The notes under the pieces were generated by a model, which saw nothing but the letters and a program-made list of their open reading frames with translations, had not been told where the DNA came from and did no database searches. Source: Albugo candida (lineage: Eukaryota; Oomycota; Peronosporomycetes; Albuginales; Albuginaceae). Taken from it: 64,000 nt of DNA. The DNA lies in assembly GCA_905220665.1 (NCBI GenBank), contig CAJNAR010000001.1, forward strand, positions 62,001 through 126,000. Reading direction: 5' to 3'. Positions 34,459 through 46,707 of the stretch are shown here, in pieces (position 1 is the stretch's first letter; each line of letters begins with the position of its first letter). Made by a program: the position numbers and the translations under genes.

Positions 34459-36378
34459 ATGGAGGCAAGTCCAAGCGATCAAAATGAGAGCTTACGATGT
34501 GGTATTTGCAATCATACAGGACCCATAAATAGGAATCATCCCGTTCAATGCAGAGAATGTGGCAGAGCTGTACACATCAGACACTGTTATGAGACAACAA
34601 ACGAAATTTGGACGTCTGGTGAACGTTGTGATGAATGCCGGTACCCTTCTGTACAAATTAGACGAAAATGTCTTCTGTGTGACACGGGATCCACGGACAT
34701 AATGTGTTATATCCAAAATGTAAACAAGCACATTGAAAAATTTCAAAATGAATCGGAAACAGGAACCTGGTGTCATGCTCTCTGCTTTCACTGGTTGGAG
34801 TATACACGAAACATTGGGTTTGATGATACATTGTTTTCGTCAGCCGATCAAGAATGTGCATACTGCTCGTCAAGTTCGGGTCATGTCATAAAGTGTTTCG
34901 GAAAAGACTGCGAGCAGTACGTTCATGCACTTTGTGCACAAAATAATGAGGCTTTAATAGCACGGCCATGGAAGTATAATTCTGACATTCTGTTACACTA
35001 TGCGGGATGTAAGAGGCATAAAAAACAACGATATACTACAGAATCACTGTGCAGATTATTAGGAAGTTCACAAGTGCAACGATGCTTGGAGGCCGATACT
35101 GTCAAATACCTGACGACAATTGAAGAAGAAATGCTAGCTGTGCATGATACTGAGGCTCTATTAGTGCTCTTGCGAAGCATCACAAGTCGGGTAGAATCCG
35201 ATTGCACTTCTCTCAAGTCGGAGGATGACAATCGGTATGATATCCGACGCTTGCAGCTTCTCTATTTAGTGCTCTGTAAAGTCGAAGAGATTGGAAAGGC
35301 ATACGGAATACATCGGAAATCTCTCGGTGTCAGTAATTTCTTGAATTCTGCTGATCTAGCAGATACGTTGGTGTGCTTGTTCGATCCCGCAACAAATAGA
35401 CCAGATCATACAGGCCCTTTTAACTTGATCGACCCATGCAGAGTATGCAAGAAGCCATTTTATCAACGTCATCACGTATTCTATTGTCTCAATGAAAAGG
35501 AACCACATTCGCAGCACTGGAAGTGTACTTTGAGCAAGACAGACGATCCGAGCCCAACGCTTCGCAAAGGGAAAAGCATCAAATCGAGTGCTGAAAGAGC
35601 TGTGAAGTCTGGTGGCACTCTAATCATGGAGGTGGGCACTAACAAATTGTCACAATTCCCAGGACCGATTCCGCACTCATTGAAACAAAGTCACACGTGC
35701 GGCATCTGCGGATCTCTTATCGACCCAAGATCGCTGTTGATGTCTTCAGAAGATGAAAACTTTGTGCAGCGGTATCAAGCGCAGTCATCTCGGTACCAGT
35801 CATCCGGAAGAAATGTCAATTGTTCACCTGACTCAAAAAAGGAAAATCGGAAAAGAATAGAACAGATGGTTGAGGACGGTGAGGACACCCTGATAGCATA
35901 CTCCAAACGAACCAGAACGAAGGAGATTGGTGGCGGAACCTCAGAGGAACATCGACTACAACCTCCCCAGAAGTTGGAACGAGTTAATATACAACGCACT
36001 ACTAAGTGGATTGGAAATGTCATCGCAATAATACAGCTTTCCGTTATCAAGTCAGAAGTAAAGATGATTGAGTCTGAACAGGCTACAACCTCCAAGTACG
36101 CGATCCGCTCGGAAGCGTTAGATGCAAGCATTGAGAGCTGCTATCAACAAGCCTTGGAAATCGCAAAGACTTGTGATACATACGCTTTCACGCAACTACA
36201 AAAGGCGCATGAAATGCTCGTAACCGGATGCGGTCTTGCGATCGCAATGCTGCATACATTGTTGAAAGAATATACTTGCGCGATCTATGCAAAACACACA
36301 AAAGCTGTAGAAAAAGTCAACCATGAAAAGAAGGTAAAGACACCAAGCGATAGAGCAAAGAAGCGAACGAGAAAGTAG
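34459..36378 (+). CDS. PHD / extended-PHD zinc finger protein
   Basis: A single exon of 639 aa. An N-terminal PHD finger (CGICNHTGPINRNHPVQC ... CDEC, residues about 14-60) is followed by an extended PHD: a zinc knuckle CLLCDTG at 72, WCHALCFHWLE near 105, and CAYCSSSSGHVIKCFG with YVHALCA near 135-160 and a final C..H near 183. This PHD-knuckle-ePHD order is typical of nuclear chromatin readers of the JADE/BRPF/MLL kind. Further paired Cys occur at CRVCKK (about 328) and CGICGSLIDP (about 413). The C-terminus is helical and ends in a Lys/Arg-rich nuclear-localisation-like tail. No catalytic domain is present, so a histone-reading adaptor role is inferred. It is head-to-head with the RNase III-like gene. 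Confidence 0.85.
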   Translation: MEASPSDQNESLRCGICNHTGPINRNHPVQCRECGRAVHIRHCYETTNEIWTSGERCDECRYPSVQIRRKCLLCDTGSTDIMCYIQNVNKHIEKFQNESETGTWCHALCFHWLEYTRNIGFDDTLFSSADQECAYCSSSSGHVIKCFGKDCEQYVHALCAQNNEALIARPWKYNSDILLHYAGCKRHKKQRYTTESLCRLLGSSQVQRCLEADTVKYLTTIEEEMLAVHDTEALLVLLRSITSRVESDCTSLKSEDDNRYDIRRLQLLYLVLCKVEEIGKAYGIHRKSLGVSNFLNSADLADTLVCLFDPATNRPDHTGPFNLIDPCRVCKKPFYQRHHVFYCLNEKEPHSQHWKCTLSKTDDPSPTLRKGKSIKSSAERAVKSGGTLIMEVGTNKLSQFPGPIPHSLKQSHTCGICGSLIDPRSLLMSSEDENFVQRYQAQSSRYQSSGRNVNCSPDSKKENRKRIEQMVEDGEDTLIAYSKRTRTKEIGGGTSEEHRLQPPQKLERVNIQRTTKWIGNVIAIIQLSVIKSEVKMIESEQATTSKYAIRSEALDASIESCYQQALEIAKTCDTYAFTQLQKAHEMLVTGCGLAIAMLHTLLKEYTCAIYAKHTKAVEKVNHEKKVKTPSDRAKKRTRK

Positions 36379-36578
36379 ACCAGCTCAGCTTCATGTAAGA
36401 ATTACCGAGATGGCATCCTTGTGCCAGCAATGAGCACTTCCGCTACGTATAGTTAAAAATACTTTACATGCGTTATCAATGAGCGACCTCAAGAGTAACT
36501 CCCTTCCAGACGCTTTAAGACTGGTGATTCCCAGCGTCACCTGCGCTATCAGTGCACCGACTACAAACTCGAACTGTG

Positions 36579-38883
36579 ATGTCAGCAAAGAAAAAAGAAG
36601 CTATTGGTGTAAGCTCTATCCAAAACACCGCTGAGAGTGGTTCCGCTTTCGCACAAATAAAGAACGTTGAACATTCACCATCACCAGTCCTAAATGTTAA
36701 GCCAAAAGTGCAGAAACATTCACGCTTCTTTTGTGTCCGACAATTTAGTGAAAAGCGGTCACGTTCAGTAGCTCCTGCTGATTCCACCACATACAGTAGC
36801 AGTCCTCCGAAGCGACGAAAAGCTACAGACGGTGGAACACATATCCGTGAAGCGAGTGCATTGCGAAGACATTATCAGTACGTTCAGCTTGTAAATAACG
36901 CAATCATTCTGTACTTATTTCTATCTTATTTGCAATAGATGGCGTATATCTCTTGGAGAAATGATGCAGAAGGTTGCGGTAGAGCTGTTCTTTGTCCTCG
37001 TCGTGCTTTGTTACGGAGTATTTGTTGTCTTGCAAATCACAATGGGCGAGAAGGATCTTGTACTTTACAAGTTTTATATCGAAATTTGTGATATCACAGT
37101 CGGATCTATTCTTTTGATGGAGATTTCGCTAAAGATGATTGCGTTCGGTACAATATATTTACGAGACGGCTGGACTTTATTCGACACTATCGTCATCATT
37201 GCATCCTTCATTTTGAGCGTTTGCGCCGCAACAGGAACGAAATCTACTATTCTATTGAAGATCCTACGGCTCCGTGTAGTGTTGCGTATTTTGAGAATCG
37301 TAGTTGTTTTCGAACGGATCAAAAAAAGGTCCCACAAAATGGTGTTTTCACAAACAGAGAAACCAATGTCCTCCCCGGTTGAGCGTGTCTTATCCATTTT
37401 ACAAGAACTCCGATACCATCCAGCAATATCAAACCAACATCGCTCTGATATTACTTTTGCTATAAATGCGATCAAAAACAATCGGCTATACGAAGTTAAT
37501 GACGAGCTGATTACTAATGTGGATGATGACACCCAAAACTGGCTTCGCGGGGAGCTATTAAAAGCCAAAGACTCGAACAAAATCATCATAGATCCGAAAC
37601 AATGCGCAAATCAGCGCAGTTCATTCTTGTCACCACTTCCTGATTCTGAAGGCACAAGAATTGAAGTTACAGAAAACATTACCAGCATCGATGAGGAGAA
37701 AGAATGCATTAAGGTGATCGAATTAAGTAGAATGAGCAGTGCACAGCGTATCAGTCTCCTTCAGCCCAACACCCTGCGTACCAGTTTTAGCTCTGAGCAA
37801 GTCTTCAAGGAGCTTTATCGCAATTTGTGCTGTTGGGATTTTGATATCTTCGCAGCAAATACGATTACAAATGGACACGTGCTCTCGCATGTGGGATACC
37901 AATTGCTTTATGGATTAGCCGCTGAAACTTTAAACATACCGAATGGTCTGCTGATTAACTTCTTAGAGGAGATCCAGCGTGGATATCTATCAAGTAATCC
38001 GTATCACAATGCCATTCATGCTACCGACGTGATGCAAACCGTCCAATTTTTCCTTTCACAAGACGAACTGACCTCTTTCTTGCTTCCATTGGACTGCTGT
38101 CTAGCGCTGATAGCAGCAGCTGTACATGACTTTCGACACGATGGATTCAATAATAGCTTTCATATAAATACGAGCTCTGAGATTGCTATACGATACAATG
38201 ATCATGCGGTACTGGAGAATTATCATGTGGCACAATCATTCCTCGTAATGAAGAATCAGGATTGTAATATTTTCGCTCATTTGTCGGCTGAAGATTTCAA
38301 GTATAGTCGAGAAATGATTATTCAGATGGTGCTTGCAACCGACATGGCCAGGCATTTTGAAGAGGTTGCACTTTTCAAAACCAACATACTACCAGCTTCT
38401 TCCAGCGAGCAACTCAACATAAAAAACCTCGGCGATAAAAAGCTATTGTTAAAGATGATTCTGCACACATGCGACGTATCAAACCCTGCCAAATCACGAC
38501 AAACCATGCTGCGATGGACAAACCGTGTGATAGAGGAATTTTTTGTTCAAGGTGATATGGAGAAACAATTGAACATGCCCATATCCCCGTTCATGGATAG
38601 AGACACAATTGTGCTCAAGAAAATGCAAGTCGGATTTGCGGACTTTATTGTCATTCCCTTGTTTACAATCTGGGCTCAGCTTTTGCCAGTAATTCAAGCG
38701 GGACCTTTCAAAATCCTGCAGGGAAATCGAGAATTCTGGGCTACTTTGTCTGACGAAGTCAAGCCTCACATGATCAATGACATTATCAACGAATTAGTAA
38801 TAGAACAAGCTAAATCGGGACATGTAGAAACGCGATTAGAGTCAAATAACCCCGACGACACTCATACAGGACTTCAATGGTGA
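36579..38883 (+). CDS. Voltage-sensor domain fused to cyclic-nucleotide phosphodiesterase
   Basis: Exon 1 (36579-36877) and exon 2 (36939-38883) join across a 61-nt intron in phase 2, giving 747 aa. Exon 1 is a basic, Ser-rich cytosolic region. Exon 2 begins with four membrane helices: S1 ELFFVLVVLCYGVFVV, S2 ending LLMEISLKMIAFG, S3 GWTLFDTIVIIASFIL and an S4 with arginines at three-residue spacing (LRLRVVLRILRIVVVF). This is the voltage-sensor pattern of Cav channels and voltage-sensing phosphatases, without a pore. The C-terminal half is a class I PDE: NPYHNAIHATDVMQT, AAAVHDFRHDGFNN, HTCDVSNPAK and KMQVGFADF with the nucleotide-binding Gln. Metal-binding His and Asp residues are all present, so it should hydrolyse cAMP and/or cGMP. 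Control of hydrolysis by membrane potential is inferred. Confidence 0.9.
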
Positions 38884-39102
38884 AATTAGTGGCATAGCAA
38901 CAATACTTTCAGTTTAGAACGACCGGAGGAAAGATGAAAATCCGTGCAATTAGAATCAACTTGTATCGTTGAATGCATTGCGATTGTGATCTTGCTGCCA
39001 GTCATGCTACCCGTGAGAGTTTAGAGTTCACCATGGACGTTTTGTTGTTGTTTATAGCACTACTCAGCAACAGTTAAATAATTAATTGTGTGAGACCTGT
39101 AA

Positions 39103-42100
39103 ATGTGTATGCTTCGATTTTTCAGCTGCGTGATCTTGTTCACACCTAGTAGAATATACTGTGCAGAGTTCTCTGTTGCGGATCAGTGGTATCACTCAAC
39201 TCGCTGCACAAAGGAATCGAAGTCCGATGCATGCTTTCACTATGAACGCTGTAAAACGACACATCGATGCCCCACGGCACAAGAACGTAGGAACATTGAC
39301 CACTTGATGATTGTAGCCGCATTCATGCAGTGTATATTCGTTTACAGGCTACAGTATCGAAAATGTTCGACTCGGAAGTTTTAGCAATTCTTTTTTTGAT
39401 AAAAAAGAAGAGGAAATAGCGCTGATGAATGATTTCGAAAGTTGGGAAAGTGGAACACATCGTTGGAAGCTTTCTGAATCGAGTATGTGCTCATCAAATC
39501 GTTTTTTTAAATTATCCAGAAAATCTTTTCTATGGTTTTAGATCAGACTCTCTTCGACCCTCAAGATTTATTTGGAATATCTACGTACCATTTCGGTCTA
39601 CTAGGACCCCTCGAGCTCTCACAAGGCTCCTTGACATTTGATACGGACAAGGCACAAGTTCGTGGCGACGTACATTTGGATGGAATCGTGACGAAAACTT
39701 GGAAGGGGACGAGCGTTGCAGTGTTCAATTTCCTGACAGTTTATTTGGGGAAGGGTGTGGACATTGTACTACTTGGTCGCTTGCCATTTGTCCTTCTCAG
39801 CCGAAGCAGCATGATAATTGACGCAGAGTTGGATATCGACCCAGGAACGCTCGGTGGATTCCCAGGAGGAGGCTCCATCGGATTGATTGATTTGAACCAG
39901 AATGGTCCTGGAAGCGTGAATGCTCTTCTGCATGTGGTAACATTATCTACCTCAGCAACGCAAATCACACAAATACAGGAAGTGCAAACCATCTGCCCTG
40001 ATGGAGAGAATATTGGCGGCTACTTTATTCTATCTTACACATCTAATGACGTGAAATATTCTCTGAAGACTCAAAAGACACAACCTATTACGTATGATGC
40101 CTCGGCGTATGATGTGCAGCTAATCATGCAAGATGCATTTCCCGAACTTGGTCAGCTGCTTGTGGAGCGTCTTGATACAAGTGAGCAAAACGCAAAGATA
40201 GGAAGGGCATGGCGCATTACCTTTCAAAGTGCCACACTGAATGCTCCTTTGCTAAAAGCTCTCAGTTTTCTGGAAGGCGTTGGAGCCAAAGTGCTGACGC
40301 GATACATCCAAGAGAGAAATCAGATTGGAGGTGGATTTCGACTATCTTTTCAGGGATTAATGACACGTCTAGTATCACATAATGTAAGCGCAGAGAGTCT
40401 CAGTGAAATACTACTGGATGATTTGTCGCTCGTCGATGCTGTCGTTTCACGCACTGACCCATTGGACCGATGTTGGCAAGGTTCTACGACACCTAATATA
40501 AATGCCAGTGCATCCATATCATCTCTACCTGACGCATTTTTCAATCCTGCAGAATGGCTTCTTCCTGAACAACGACCTCTGAGTGGTGCACAGGCGGATT
40601 GGGCTCCCAAACTTTGTAGTAGTGGTCGCGGATCTGGCGATAGTTTCGTATGGAAGATACAATTATATACGAAGATTTTGGGTGGCAGCCAAAAGCTTTC
40701 AGAGGCTTCTGTGCAAAAGAAAAATTGCTCGTGCTCTTTGATCGAGGTAGACTACACAAAGCTGACCGGGATAGGATCAATGGCACAAGTTACAAACTGT
40801 AAATGCTTTTCGATGGCATTTGGTGGTGCTGGTGGATCTTTTGGTGGAAATGGTGGCGGAGGATACGTTCCAAGGCATTCTCCGTTGAATGGAATCGTAG
40901 GGCAGCCATATTTGACTGATACCGTGGAAGATCTTCTGGGCGGAAGTGGTGGCGCTGCAGGAGCAGAAAATCCAATTGATATTATTCCACTAACTTACCC
41001 TGTGTTGGGAGGAAGCGGTGGTGGTTCTGTCTATCTTGGGGCAGTGAATGACATCTTGCTGGGTCATAATTCCAGAATACGCGTGAACGGAGAAAATGGG
41101 TCGGACGGATTTCGGGCAGGAGGAGGTGGCGCTGGTGGATCAATTGTACTTGCAAGTGCAGCTACAGTAGCTAATCATGGAAATATTGAAAGCAATGGTG
41201 GAAATGGTGGGAATGATATCTTTCCCTCTTCTTCATCTTATTATGGAGGGGGTGGCAGCGGTGGCCGAGTCGCGATATATGCACAAGCTGTGTCCAATTG
41301 GGGTGCCGGGTCAATAAAAGTAGCGGGAGGTACCAGCGTCGCAGGAAAAAGATCCGGAGAAGCAGGTTCCGTCTATGTATCAGCAACATCTAGTCCAAGT
41401 ATGCGAGTCGATCCGTCTTTGGGTGCGGCAGGTACCAACAAATCTCTTCTTGTTCGGCAAGCATCAGATTTATCAATTACAATGCAAAATCAAGAGGAGA
41501 ATCGTGGACCGAGATATGTATTCCTGCAAGCTGAAAATCCCACTTGGATCTCATATTTCATTCGTATTGGAGGCATTGATATAGATGCTATCGAGTCGGT
41601 GAATGGCGCAATGTTTCGTTTGCAGGATTCCTCGAAAGCTCAGGATTTCCTTATTTCTATCGGTATTGTAAATGGCCATTTCACGCATGGAAGCAACAAT
41701 ATCTCACTCCCTGTTGAGGAATTACACGCCTCAGTGCAGCCAGATCGCTGGTACAAAGTTGACATTCGTATCGCTTGGTCCACAAAAACGTACTCTGTTT
41801 CCCTCAATGATGTGCTTAAAGTTCGAAGGGCTTCGTTTCACGCGGAGAACATTACGGCGATCCAGCTTAATAATTATAACGTGCCATCAGTTTGGTGGGA
41901 TGAAGTATACGTCGGGAACGACCGTCTTATGGGATTCGTATGCCCTCAACTTTTTAGTTTTATAAGTGACAATGACAATGAAGCGGTAGATCAAGAGGTC
42001 GTGAAAGCAATCGTCGCGCCGAGTAGAGGATTGCGAAAGTTGTGGACTTCCGAGCCCGAGGTGACAAAGGAGACTTTCCATGAGATGATTAAACATGAAA

Positions 42101-44478
42101 GTCATCTTTCCCGGCGAGCTTTTTATCAGCACAACTACGGTAATCTGGTTCATTTCGACGGGGAACCATATACTGCATTCAAAAATGACGTTCACGAAAG
42201 ACCTCAAAATTCTGAGATTGAAGTCGAGCAGTTTGTGGACGCCAATCTCGACCCGATAGCCCAAAATGAATTTTTGATCATACAAAAAAGTATTCAGGAC
42301 TTTACCATTGTCATATCTGATGAATCGTCAGTACAAGATGGCTTCGAAAGCTCTTTTGATACCGTGTATTGGTATTCGGACGTTTTCTACAATACGACCG
42401 ATTATGCACGACGCAATAGATTACTTGGAGGCATCGGTTCTTGTTCTACAAAAGATTATGTAGAATGGAGAAATGAAGGGATTGTTCTCGACTATGAGGT
42501 CTTGCTAAATTCTTCTGGACAAAGGACAGGGGAAGGCTTGTTTGCTGAGCGTCCAAATGTGGTATACAATAAAATAACACATAAGTTTGTCATGTGGATG
42601 CACGTTGATAATTTGAACAACACGCTTGGACTTGAGGGTGTGGCTACTAGCATGTACCCCAACGGACCATTTGACTTTGACCGAAGCTTTTACCCGGATG
42701 CCCCAGTAGAGTCACCAGCAGGGAAAGTTATAAGGAGTATGAAAGATCAAACGATTGCCCTGCTAAATCATGAAAGCACCGATGCTGAGCCCCCCATGGC
42801 ATTTCTCATTCGTTCCTATCATAAGACAGTTGAGTATTGGCTGCCACATCCTGTAATGGATCCATTGTGGCAAAGTGTTCAAACAGCAAGTGGGAAAGCG
42901 GACTTTTCAATGAGTTATCATCGTGCTTTTTATCATTCTGGTTATGACGACCCGCAAGATGTTTACTTGCAGCGTTGGAGGATGGAAGACCAACCTTGGA
43001 GTTACAGATGTTGCGCTCCAGACGACATGGACAATTGCGTCATTGTATCGAGTTCCGACAATAGTAATATTGAGAATGAAAGATGTCCTGTTGGAAACGA
43101 ATTAAAGTTGGAGATTTTAGGACAGGCTCAAGACTTTCCATCTATTCAATCGAGATTTAAGGATCCTAGTGAACCCGGCAATAGCTTGTTTCAGGCTGAC
43201 TCCGTCACGGCACATACAACTTGGGGATATCAAGTGTATAATACGAAAACCTGGAGTGAGAATTACTTCGACGCACTGAAGATAAACATGTCGTTATTTA
43301 TTTTCAAGCGGTATTGGACCAAGCAGAGAGAAGAGATCATGGCCCAAGCGCTAGTATTAAACGTGACGGTGCCACAAGAGGATGGAAACATATCCAACAT
43401 GGCAATCGTTGTCAATAATACAGATGTCATAGAGGCAATGCTGGGAGACCTTGGAGTACCTATATCTCTGTCAGTGATGGCAAAATATTCCTCGCATGAT
43501 CTAGCTGTTATCGATCCGAATGCTGATGGAAAAATCACACAAAAGGAAGCGATCGCTTTCGATGCATTGGCACAGAGTCTTCCACCCAGTACGTATTCGG
43601 AGCTGAAAATGGATTTTGCGGCTCTGAAAGCTGCACATGCAAAAAACCTAGACTCGAATCAGAATGGAATCGTGACATACAATGAGTTTCAAGATTGGGT
43701 AAAGAACGATCCAGATCTTGTTTTCGACGAGTTTGACGCGGATAAGAGTGGATATTTGGACGAAGAAGAGCTCACTCGATTTCTATGTTCACGTCAAATA
43801 CCACGCCTTGATCATATCATTATCTTCTTGGACCCTTCATTTGATGGTCGCGTGCACTATCACCGCTTTCTGAATTTTTTGAGAAAAGGACCGCTGTATA
43901 TCTTTGATTATTACGACAATGATCGTTCAGGATCCCTCTCCACTTTTGAGATGAGCCTTTTGCGCAAGGACTTGGGAGGGATGCTCGATCTAAATTCCAC
44001 GTTATTTACGAGAAATGTCGGTGAAGAACTTCGCAAGGAAGAATATTTTGAATGGGTTGGCACTTGGATAAGCCTACTGAGGGACGAGCGAGATCATCTA
44101 AAAGTCGACAACGCAATTCATGCGACTCGACCGGACAGCCTTATTGGACCAATGCGCGTGGTAGAACGGAGGAGGGCCAAATACGTATCGATATGTCGAC
44201 TCACAGAGGATTATTTATCGACAGAGGGTCATTTTCAAGAAATAGAAGGTGATTCTGAAGGATCTAATGCTTTGCTCAACTTTGCAGCATTGGCATACGG
44301 TCTGTTTGGGCTTGAGGAAAAGCACATTGTGCCTTTGGACGATCTGAAGCTAAACCCAGACATATCTTTTCGTTTGTTTCTATCACCCGCAATGCTTCAC
44401 CAGCAAGCTTCTTATTGGAACGGGCGGAACAGGGAAGCAAGGACAGCAGCTCCTGTAGATTTTCTCTATGATACTTAA
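39103..44478 (+). CDS. Large secreted GH43-like / EF-hand protein
   Basis: The main exon is 39542-44478. A short exon 39420-39482 (FESWESGTHRWKLSES) joins it across a 59-nt intron, phase 1. The proposed first exon, from ATG 39103, has a signal-peptide-like start (MCMLRFFSCVILF) and a Cys-rich stretch; its 3' border is uncertain. Domains in order: a beta-rich N-terminal part; Gly-rich repeats (about 40810-41330, GGGGAGGSI, GGGGSGGRV); a lectin-like stretch; then a GH43-like beta-propeller around 42300-43000 with YWYSD, CSTKDYVEWRNEGIVLD, ERPNVVYNKITHKFVMWMH and MKDQTIAL. Four or five EF-hand loops follow near 43510-43960: DPNADGKITQKE, DSNQNGIVTYNE, DADKSGYLDEEE, DPSFDGRVHYHR and DNDRSGSLSTFE. 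A calcium-binding extracellular galactan- or arabinan-type hydrolase is plausible; the catalytic residues were not verified. Confidence 0.8.
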
Positions 44479-44849
44479 TGCGGAGTAGTAGCAGGAACTA
44501 AAAATGACAAGCAAATGCGGTTGTAATGACTCAAACGACGCATCTCACGACGTGTTCTGGCCGCGTGGTCTCAATGCGAAGCGTTAAAGACATTCTACAA
44601 TAGCGGTTTATGGAGAGACTTCAGCTGTAGCGAAAATATAAAATGTCGTTGCTTTCCACGATCGAAATTATCGATAGAAGCGGAGAGGATATCTATTTAG
44701 AAGGTAGAGTTACAATCATAAACTCGGTCGATTGATATAACATATAAACCAATCAGATCAACCTATTTCGTTACCTTCGCGCAACAACCTTCTTTGAGCC
44801 TACAAGTGCTTTGGACCACTAACAAGAAAGATTTCAGCAAGAGACAGAT
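44479..44849. other. Intergenic upstream of CCT3
   Basis: Likely the CCT3 promoter. I see no coding sequence or repeat. Confidence 0.4.
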
Positions 44850-46642
44850 ATGATGCAAGCTCCTGTAATGGTGCTGAGTGCGTACACCCCTAATCATTTT
44901 TCCCATACACTGAATCGATCCGTGCTAATCCTATATCCAACTTGATACAGATGCAAATACACGCCGAGAAACCGGACGTACTGCACAGTTGGGAAATATT
45001 GAAGCAGCAAAGGTTAGTCTCATTTTGTTAATTATCTTACTCGGCGTCGACTTTGATTTTGATTCAACTTCGCGATAGTTTGTTGCAGATGTCGTGCGAA
45101 CCACCTTAGGTCCTCGTTCTATGCTGAAAATGCTATTGGATCCGATGGGAGGAATTGTCATGACGAATGATGGAAATGCTATTTTACGTGAAATTGATGT
45201 GTCACATCCTGCAGCCAAAAGCATGATTGAACTGAGTCGAGCACAAGATGAGGAAGTGGGCGATGGGACTACCTCGGTGATCATTCTAGGTACGATTGTG
45301 GTGTCTGTATAAAGAAACATAACGAGAATTCACATGTTCTATCCATGCAGCCGGTGAGTTGCTTATGGTTGCTGAACCATTTCTGTCGCATCAAATCCAC
45401 CCAACAGTGATCATTCGAGGCTTTCGTCGCGCCCTTGAAAGATCTTTAGAAGTCGCAAAAAGTTTAGCTCAGCATATCGATGTCAATGACAAGGAAAACA
45501 TGCGCAAACTGATACAATCATGTGTGGGCACTAAATTTTCTCCCCGTGTTGGCGATCTTGTGAGCGATTTGGCATTGGACGCAGTACGAACAGTAGCACG
45601 CTCGTCTGGAACTGGGATCAAAGAAGTCGATGTAAAGCGATATGCCAAAGTGGAAAAAATTCCAGGTGGCGAATTGGAAGATAGCCGTGTTTTACGCGGT
45701 GTCATGTTTAACAAAGACGTGACACATCCCAGAATGTCTCGACATATAAAAAACCCTCGCGTGCTTCTTCTTGACTGCTCGCTCGAGTACAAGAAAGGGG
45801 AAAGTCAAACGAATGTGGAGCTCACAAATGATCAAGATTGGAATACGTTGTTACGACTTGAAGAAGAGTTTGTTGAAAATCTATGCGCACAAATCGTTTC
45901 GGTCAAACCCGATATTGTAATTACCGAAAAGGGAGTCTCTGATCTCGCACAGCATTACTTTGTGAAAGCCAATATCACTGTCTTTCGCCGTCTGCGCAAG
46001 ACTGATAACAATCGTGTAGCTCGTGCTACAGGTGCAACGATCGTCAGTAGACCTGACGAAATCCAAGAGTCTGATATCGGCACGCAATGCGGTCTTTTTG
46101 AAGTACGAAAAATTGGCGATGAATACTTTGCATTCTTTGAAGAGTGCCAGGATCCGAAAGCGTGTAGCATCCTTTTACGTGGTGGTAGCAAAGACGTGCT
46201 CAATGAAATTGAACGAAACTTACAAGATGCGATGCAGGTGGCTCGTAATGTATTTTTTGAGCCTCTACTTCTCCCCGGAGGCGGCGCAACAGAAATGAGA
46301 ATAGCTCATGAGCTTCATCAACGAGCGAATCGAACTGAAGGAGTAGAACAGTATCTATTGAAAGCTGTTGCTGAGGCTCTTGAAGTAATTCCAAGAACCT
46401 TGTTGCAAAATTGCGGTGCGGATGTAGTTCGTGTAATGACCGCGCTTCGAGCAAAGCAGGCCGAGCAAGAAGAAGCTTATGGTGTGGATGGTGTCAGCGG
46501 AAAAATTACTGCCGCTACCGACCTGGGAGTGTGGGAACCTTTCCAAGTCAAAACACAATCGATCAAAACCGCCATCGAAGCCGCATGTATGCTCTTACGT
46601 ATCGACGATATTGTCTCAGGCTTGGCAAAAAAGAAAGATTAG
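44850..46642 (+). CDS. CCT3: Chaperonin CCT/TRiC subunit gamma
   Basis: CCT is the eight-subunit ATP-driven cytosolic chaperonin that folds actin and tubulin. Four exons, 44850-44877, 44951-45012, 45079-45289 and 45351-46642, join in phase to a 530-aa protein, close to the usual 545. The start [10 protein letters not shown] is the gamma-subunit N-terminus. Conserved motifs follow: [54 protein letters not shown] (nucleotide site, across intron 3) and, near the end, [10 protein letters not shown] and [17 protein letters not shown]. The gamma-type Cys-containing region and [16 protein letters not shown] end it. Introns are 73, 66 and 61 nt. Its stop is 65 bp before the next gene's start. Confidence 0.97.
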
Positions 46643-46707
46643 CTTTGAGTATTGAACTCAAAATTCATCGACTGATCTGAACCGCCGCGTAATGGATTCA
46701 AAATCGT

